Shown here in pieces: positions 53,269 through 57,936 of a DNA stretch of 57,936 nt; position 1 is the first letter of the stretch, and every line of letters starts with the position of its first letter. Made by a program: the position numbers and the translations under genes. The stretch is taken from NCBI GenBank assembly GCA_049437325.1, contig JBMTIM010000012.1:1-57936 (forward strand), read 5' to 3'. The stretch is from UBA11606 sp049437325 (GTDB lineage: Bacteria; Actinomycetota; Acidimicrobiia; Acidimicrobiales; Aldehydirespiratoraceae). A model generated the notes under the pieces. It had not been told where the DNA came from. It saw nothing but the letters and a program-made list of their open reading frames with translations, and ran no database searches.

Positions 53269-54032
53269 CGAGCCGTGTATCCGCCATCGAGGCTCAGGTT
53301 GGCACCGTGGATGTGGCGGGCCGCATCGGAGCAGAGGAAGAGCGTGAGGTCTGCGACCTCGGACGGCTCCGGGATACGCCCCTCGGGGATCGAGGCCAGG
53401 TTGCTTGCGAACACGTCGTCGACCGTCGTTCCCTCCGGGTGTTCAGAGACGAGCATCGGCGTGTCGACCGACCCGGGGCAGATCGCGTTGATCCGGATGC
53501 CCTCCGCCGCATGGTCGAGTGCCATGGCCCGAGTCAGGTTCGTGACGGCGCCCTTCGACGCGCAGTAGGCAGCCAGGTTGGCGGAGCCGACGAGCCCGCA
53601 GGTCGACGAGATGTTGACGATCACGCCACCGCCTCGAGCCCGCAGTGCCGGGATCGCAGCGCGCGAGAGGAAGAACGTCCCGTCGACGTTGATCGACATG
53701 ACGCGCGCCCAGTCATCGTCGGATGTGCCCATGGCATCGGCGCGATGGATCACACCGGCGGCGTTGATCACGAGGTCGACGCCACCGAACGACTCGACCC
53801 CTACGTCGATCAACGCCGCAGCGTCGGCCGAGTTGGCCACGTCACCCAGACCCGCAACCGCTCGCCCCCCGGCCGCAGTGATCGCGTCGACGACTGCGAC
53901 CGTCCGGCCCAGGTTGCGGCCGCCGACGACGACGGCGGCGCCCGACCCGGCCAGTCGTTCACTGATCGCCGCGCCCATTCCCGACGAACCTCCGGAGACG
54001 ACGGCGACCCTGCCGCTCAGATCGACCTGCAT
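53265..54032 (-). CDS. SDR family oxidoreductase
   Basis: 255 residues from the ATG at 54032, with GAGGGAG about 7 nt upstream; a GTG at 54038 is too close to that site. VVSGGSSGMGAAISERLAGSGA, NAAGV and SSTCGLVGSANLAAYCASKGAV give the classical fold with its Ser, Tyr and Lys. The ending GANLSLDGGYTAR is normal for the FabG-like group. It lies 10 bp after the flavoprotein stop and overlaps the next SDR. Confidence 0.85.
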   Translation of the reverse strand: MQVDLSGRVAVVSGGSSGMGAAISERLAGSGAAVVVGGRNLGRTVAVVDAITAAGGRAVAGLGDVANSADAAALIDVGVESFGGVDLVINAAGVIHRADAMGTSDDDWARVMSINVDGTFFLSRAAIPALRARGGGVIVNISSTCGLVGSANLAAYCASKGAVTNLTRAMALDHAAEGIRINAICPGSVDTPMLVSEHPEGTTVDDVFASNLASIPEGRIPEPSEVADLTLFLCSDAARHIHGANLSLDGGYTAR

Positions 54033-54042
54033 GGCCACTCCC

Positions 54043-55359
54043 TCATTCTTCGATACCGGCCTGGGCTCGGCGCCAACGCGAGTTCATCATCACACCCCAG
54101 CGGTTGAACGGATCGGGGAAGTTCCGAGTCGGCTGGGCCCCGCTGGTGAGCAGGTCCATCAGCGGGTCGGTATGGCCCATCATGCGCTCGGCCAGGAACT
54201 TGCCCGAGATCGTGCCCTTCGCCATCCCGGTTCCCTGGTACACCATGGTCGCCCAGACGCCGGGGGCGACCTGACCGCACACGCCCGCACCGTTGCGGCT
54301 CAAGCTCAGCGCACCACCCCACGAGTACTCGAAGTCGACCTCCGGCAGCATGGGGTACCGGTTTCGAAAGCTCTTCTCGTGGACCTTCTTGACCTTCTCG
54401 AGGCCGCTGACGATGTCGCTCTTGCGGCTGAAGGTGTACTGGTTGCGGATCAGGATCCGCCGATCGGGCCGCCGCCGGACCGTGGTGCCGGCGGGGTGGG
54501 CCGGAATGATTGCGTAGTTCTCGTCGCCACCGAGCCGGTCGACCTCGTCGTCGGTGAGCGGACGGGTCATCGAACCCCACGTGATGAGGGGAATCAGTTT
54601 GTTCTCGAAGAACCCGAACCCCTCGCCGAACCCGTTGGCTGCGAGAACCAGTGATGGGGTGCGCACCGAGCCTCGGGGAGTGCGCAGCGTGTGGGGCGGG
54701 CCGAGGTCGAAATCGACGACCATCGAAGCCTCGTAGACCGTGACGTTGTCGGGCATCGTCTCGGCCAAGCCGATCACCAGTTGTGCAGGGTTGACCAGCA
54801 CGCTGTGCGGAGCGTGAAGCCCCGCCCGGTAGAAGTCGGTCCCGAACCGACGGCGGCACTCCGCCGCGTCGTACATCCGATAGTCCTCGTCGACCGCATC
54901 GAGCGACGCAGCGAACCCGGCGAGGGTTTTCTCCCCCTTCGACGACGCAGCGGCGTGGATCTTGCCCTCGCGCCGCCAGTCGCACTCGATGCCCTCGCGG
55001 TGCACGATCTCGTCGAGCCAGTCCACGCCTGCTCGGTTGAGAGCGATGCCGCGCTTGGCGTTGGCGGTGTCGTCGGCGAAGCCCTTGGCCCGGATGTTGT
55101 GGGCGTGGTCGATGATGAAGCCCGAGCAGCGGCCTGCGGCGTTGTTGCCGAGCCGATCGGCCTCGAGCAGCACGATCGACTGCTCGGGATCGAGCTCGGC
55201 CAGCCGTCGAGCGGCAGCGAGCCCGCCATACCCTGCGCCGACGACGACATGGTCGGCCTCGATCGCCTCGTCGAGGACCGTGGGCTCGGGCTGGGGCCCG
55301 AGGATCTCGAGCCAGCCGTTCTGGTTGTCGTAGCTCGGGAGGATCGAGACGCGGGTCAA
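54043..55359 (-). CDS. FAD-dependent amine oxidoreductase, PuuB/OrdL-like
   Basis: 438 residues from a TTG at 55359 that overlaps the aldehyde dehydrogenase stop (TTGA); earlier in-frame starts lie well inside that gene. VVVGAGYGGLAAARRLAELD is the FAD loop, followed by AGRCSGFIIDHAHNI and later YQGTGMAKGTISGKFLAE. The DAO fold and the neighbouring aldehyde dehydrogenase match the gamma-glutamylputrescine oxidase pair PuuB/PuuC. The likely reaction is oxidation of a primary or secondary amine to an aldehyde; the specific amine is unknown, and no glutamate ligase (PuuA) is present. Confidence 0.8.
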   Translation of the reverse strand: MTRVSILPSYDNQNGWLEILGPQPEPTVLDEAIEADHVVVGAGYGGLAAARRLAELDPEQSIVLLEADRLGNNAAGRCSGFIIDHAHNIRAKGFADDTANAKRGIALNRAGVDWLDEIVHREGIECDWRREGKIHAAASSKGEKTLAGFAASLDAVDEDYRMYDAAECRRRFGTDFYRAGLHAPHSVLVNPAQLVIGLAETMPDNVTVYEASMVVDFDLGPPHTLRTPRGSVRTPSLVLAANGFGEGFGFFENKLIPLITWGSMTRPLTDDEVDRLGGDENYAIIPAHPAGTTVRRRPDRRILIRNQYTFSRKSDIVSGLEKVKKVHEKSFRNRYPMLPEVDFEYSWGGALSLSRNGAGVCGQVAPGVWATMVYQGTGMAKGTISGKFLAERMMGHTDPLMDLLTSGAQPTRNFPDPFNRWGVMMNSRWRRAQAGIEE

Positions 55360-56849
55360 GAGAGATCCAGCCAGATGGTCTTGGTCTCGGTGTACTGCTC
55401 GTGGGCCTGAACGCCGTTGTCGCGGCCACCGAAGCCCGACAGTCCGTAGCCGCCGAACGGTGTGGTCATGTCGCCCTCCGAGTAGCAGTTGACGGACACG
55501 GTTCCGGCCTTGAGCATGCGGCTGGCGAGGTGGGCAGTCCGGACGTTCGACGTGAAGACCGAGGCGTGCAGGCCGTAGTCGGTGTCGTTGGCCATGGCGA
55601 TCCCCTCGTCGGCGTGGGTGAATGTCGACACCGACAGCACCGGCCCGAAGATCTCGTCGCGAGCGACGGTCATATCGGGGGTGACACCGGTGAAGATCGT
55701 GGGCTCGACGAACCAGCCGCCGGAATCCTGGCGGGTCTGCTTGCCGCCACACCGCAACGTTGCGCCTTCGTCGTTGGCCTTGTCGATGTTGGCGAGGATC
55801 TTCTCCATGTGAACCGGTTCGATGATGGCGCCCATGCGTGTCTCCGGATCGAGCGGATCACCGAGCACCCACTCGTGCATGGCTTCGTCGATGCGGGCGA
55901 GCACCTCGTCGGCGACTGACTCGTGGAGGATCAGTCGGCTGTTCGCCGAGCAGTTCTGTCCGGCGTTCCAGAAGATTGCCTCGCACGCATGAGCCGCGAC
56001 CTTGTCGAGGTCTTCGGCATCACCCATGACGACCATCGGTGACTTGCCCCCACATTCGAGCAGGACGCGCTTGAGATTCGAATCGGCGGCGTAGCGAAGA
56101 AACATCCGCCCGACCTCGGTCGAGCCGGTGAACCCGACGCAATCGACCTGCGGGTGCAGACCGAGCGCAGCACCGGCGGTCTCCCCGAACCCCGGGACGA
56201 CGTTGATGACCCCGTCGGGCAAGCCCGCCTCGGTCGCGAGTTCGGCGATGCGGATGGTCGACATCGAGCTCTGTTCGGCAGGCTTGAGCACCAGCGTGTT
56301 GCCGGCCGCCAGCGCCGGGCCGATCTTCCAGCCCGCCATCATCAACGGATAGTTCCATGGCAGCACCGCACCGACCACGCCGATCGGCTCGCGCACGATG
56401 GTCGACACGACCCCGGGGCCCGATGGTGTGGCCATGTCATAGACCTTGTCGGCCAGTTCTGCGTGCCACATCAGGCACGTGACCGTTTCGGGCAGATCGA
56501 TCGTGGAGGTGTCGAAGATCGGCTTGCCGGCTTCGAGTGTTTCCATCACGGCGAGCTCGTCGGCATGCGCTTCGATCAGCAACGCGAACCGCTTCAAGAG
56601 GTTGCGTCGATCGGCCGGAGCCAGTTTTCCCCACGGCCCATCGTCGAACGCCGTGCGGGCGGCGGCCACGGCCCGGTCGATGTCCTCCGCCGCTCCCTCG
56701 GCAACCTGGGCGAGTTCCTCGCCGGTTGCCGGGTTGTAGGTGGCGAACGTCGCGCCGCTGGCGGACTCCACGGAACGACCACCGATCATCATCCGGGTCG
56801 GCGGGGTGACGGAGGCGGCCAGCGCCGCGGGATCGAAGTGCAAGGTCAT
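55356..56849 (-). CDS. Aldehyde dehydrogenase, PuuC/betaine-aldehyde type
   Basis: 497 residues. The nucleophile is C300 in NAGQNCSAN, the general base E265 in LLECGGKSP, and the cofactor loop GFTGSTEVG (239-247). PWNYPLMMAGWKIGPALAAGN follows the normal pattern. The family oxidises gamma-aminobutyraldehydes, betaine aldehyde or other medium aldehydes with NAD. It is coupled by 4-nt overlaps to the lyase before it and the flavoprotein after it, so it probably oxidises the aldehyde made by one of them. Confidence 0.88.
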   Translation of the reverse strand: MTLHFDPAALAASVTPPTRMMIGGRSVESASGATFATYNPATGEELAQVAEGAAEDIDRAVAAARTAFDDGPWGKLAPADRRNLLKRFALLIEAHADELAVMETLEAGKPIFDTSTIDLPETVTCLMWHAELADKVYDMATPSGPGVVSTIVREPIGVVGAVLPWNYPLMMAGWKIGPALAAGNTLVLKPAEQSSMSTIRIAELATEAGLPDGVINVVPGFGETAGAALGLHPQVDCVGFTGSTEVGRMFLRYAADSNLKRVLLECGGKSPMVVMGDAEDLDKVAAHACEAIFWNAGQNCSANSRLILHESVADEVLARIDEAMHEWVLGDPLDPETRMGAIIEPVHMEKILANIDKANDEGATLRCGGKQTRQDSGGWFVEPTIFTGVTPDMTVARDEIFGPVLSVSTFTHADEGIAMANDTDYGLHASVFTSNVRTAHLASRMLKAGTVSVNCYSEGDMTTPFGGYGLSGFGGRDNGVQAHEQYTETKTIWLDLS

Positions 56850-57856
56850 CGGTTGTTTCCCTTCGCTCGGCTCACGCCGGAGGTGTGTGTCATCTGGACG
56901 AGCCAGTCACGCTCGTCTTCCCACTCGCGGAACACCAGCGTGTCCCGAGTCGTCCCGTTGACCGGGAGCGTCGACAGTGCGGTCTGAAGCGCAAGGCGAC
57001 CCTGACGGGTCATCGGCATCACTGGACGGCGACACGGACCGACGGCCCGACCGACCATGTTGGTGGCGGTCTTGACGGCAGAGTTGTACTCGGCGTCGAC
57101 GTTGTTCTCCCAGAAGAACATGTTGGCGGGCAGCATCTTCGCCCACAGTCCGAGCGCAGCTGCATGCTCGCCGGCCTGGATGAGTTCCCAGAGCTGCACG
57201 CATTCATGCGGCATCACGTTGGCCGCCCCCCAGATCCAACCGGCAGCTCCCGCCATCGCGGCAAATGGGGCCAGCGGATCGGCACCTGCAAGCACATGCC
57301 CGCCGATCCCGATCAGCTTCTGGGCCCGGATCAGGTCGCCGGTGGAGTCCTTGATGTACTCGATGTTCTCGATCGCCATCAGTTGGCGGTACAGATCGGG
57401 GTGGATGTCGAAGCCGCTGTTGACCGGGATGTTGTAGAGCACGATCGGAATGTCGATCGCCTGGGCGAGCTTTTCGTAGTGGAACAGCACACCCCGCTCG
57501 AAGGGGCCTTCGAAGTACGGAGGAAGCACCATGGCCGCCGATGCCCCCTGATCGGCTGCCCGACGGGTGCGCTCGATCGCATCGGTCGTCGTGATTGCCG
57601 AGGTCTGCGCGATGACCGGGATCCGGTTGTCGACGATCTCGACACCGAGACCGATGATGCGGTCCTTCTCGTCGTCGGACAGAAACGCAAACTCCCCGGT
57701 GCCGGCGCACAGCACCAGACCGTGGACACCGGCATCGATCAGGTTCTCGATGTGGTCCCGCAGGCGCCCCTCGTCGACACGCTCTCCCGTGTCGTCGAAC
57801 GGCGAACACATCGCTGCACACACACCGTGCAGCAGGGGGGTGGTCGTGTCTCTCAC
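56846..57856 (-). CDS. Dihydrodipicolinate-synthase-family aldolase/lyase
   Basis: 336 residues, GTG start with GAGGAAG upstream. Y141 (LYNIP) and K169 (YIKDSTGD, Schiff-base lysine) are the conserved residues; AGTGE (51-55) is the carboxylate loop. Standard members are about 290-300 residues; here a C-terminal extension of 30-40 residues is present. The context (amine oxidase and aldehyde dehydrogenase, no lysine-pathway genes) suggests a pyruvate-dependent aldolase or a deaminase/hydratase in a catabolic route rather than DapA. It is first in the operon. Confidence 0.83.
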   Translation of the reverse strand: MRDTTTPLLHGVCAAMCSPFDDTGERVDEGRLRDHIENLIDAGVHGLVLCAGTGEFAFLSDDEKDRIIGLGVEIVDNRIPVIAQTSAITTTDAIERTRRAADQGASAAMVLPPYFEGPFERGVLFHYEKLAQAIDIPIVLYNIPVNSGFDIHPDLYRQLMAIENIEYIKDSTGDLIRAQKLIGIGGHVLAGADPLAPFAAMAGAAGWIWGAANVMPHECVQLWELIQAGEHAAALGLWAKMLPANMFFWENNVDAEYNSAVKTATNMVGRAVGPCRRPVMPMTRQGRLALQTALSTLPVNGTTRDTLVFREWEDERDWLVQMTHTSGVSRAKGNNR

Positions 57857-57902
57857 TTGCTTCCTCGCTCTCGTCTCACACTGTTTCTCACGCTCGTCTC
57901 AC
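57851..57902. repeat. Spaced TCTCAC (GTGAGA) repeats upstream of the amine operon
   Basis: TCTCAC occurs at 57851, 57874, 57886 and 57897. The last three are 12 and 11 bp apart, about one helical turn each, and the outer two extend to CTCGTCTCAC or CGTCTCAC. The first copy contains the GTG start. The array lies where a promoter or operator of the operon is expected. No regulator is adjacent within the window. Confidence 0.35.
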
Positions 57903-57936
57903 TCGAGCGTCTCCGGAATCTCCTGCACACGGCGGT

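Noticed and set aside
56846..57856. DapA (lysine biosynthesis)
   Set aside because: The context is a catabolic amine/aldehyde operon, and the protein is 30-40 residues longer than DapA.
1..57936. CRISPR array, IS element, prophage, tRNA or rRNA genes
   Set aside because: No regularly spaced direct repeats, transposase-like proteins, terminal inverted repeats or recognisable RNA genes were seen on reading both strands.

Overview
The window reads as chromosome of a high-GC, aerobic, free-living actinobacterium, most likely an Acidimicrobiia/Ilumatobacter-type marine or aquatic lineage. The reasons are three F420-type enzyme families (two luciferase-like oxidoreductases and one PPOX-type protein), many acyl-CoA dehydrogenases and SDRs, an AftD-like envelope glycosyltransferase, frequent GTG starts, 1- or 4-nt stop/start overlaps, and TANNNT -10 boxes placed 6-10 nt before start codons as in leaderless actinobacterial transcripts. 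The taxonomic call is inference. I saw no rRNA, tRNA, IS element, prophage or CRISPR array.

Layout. 1-2580: a rhodanese cut by the window edge, two different 2-oxoglutarate/Fe(II) oxygenases and a SnoaL-like protein. 2621-10097 (minus): a tight five-gene operon with an IclR regulator, an MttB-family methyltransferase, a Rieske demethylase-type oxygenase, an FAD/GcvT dimethylglycine-dehydrogenase-like enzyme and a DddP-like M24-fold protein. This looks like a methylated-osmolyte (betaine and/or DMSP-type) degradation unit with its own promoter and operator at 10108-10158. 10098-10520 holds that promoter and a decayed citrate-synthase/citryl-CoA-lyase C-terminus.

10521-34139: accessory enzymes (GNAT, metallo-beta-lactamase fold) and three CoA-thioester modules. 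The first (12010-22190, minus) has an acyl-CoA synthetase, an unknown beta-rich protein, a kinase-fold protein, an SDR, a single and a fused double acyl-CoA dehydrogenase, another SDR and an F420 oxidoreductase. The second (24649-28511) has an MFS exporter, an acyl-CoA dehydrogenase, a crotonase lacking its usual glutamates and a PPOX protein. The third (29537-33388) has an HMG-CoA-synthase-like/OB fusion without catalytic residues, a thiolase with a one-base frameshift, and a P450. An orphan form-II CoxL-like subunit lies at 22361-24625.

34105-45279: a cell-envelope glycan island with an AftD-like arabinofuranosyltransferase, a GT4, two methyltransferases, a UDP-galactopyranose-mutase-like flavoprotein and two polytopic GT-C/PIG-V-type membrane proteins. 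45267-49203: a complete coxM-S-L type molybdenum hydroxylase whose large subunit is unusual. 49261-57856: a kinase-fold protein, a TauD-type dioxygenase, an F420 oxidoreductase, and a five-gene translationally coupled amine-oxidation operon (DHDPS-like lyase, aldehyde dehydrogenase, PuuB-like flavoprotein, two SDRs).

The window as a whole looks like a catabolic region for small osmolytes, amines and branched or cyclic acyl-CoAs, interrupted by an envelope-glycan locus. Only one stretch over 300 bases (10098-10520) lacks an intact gene.
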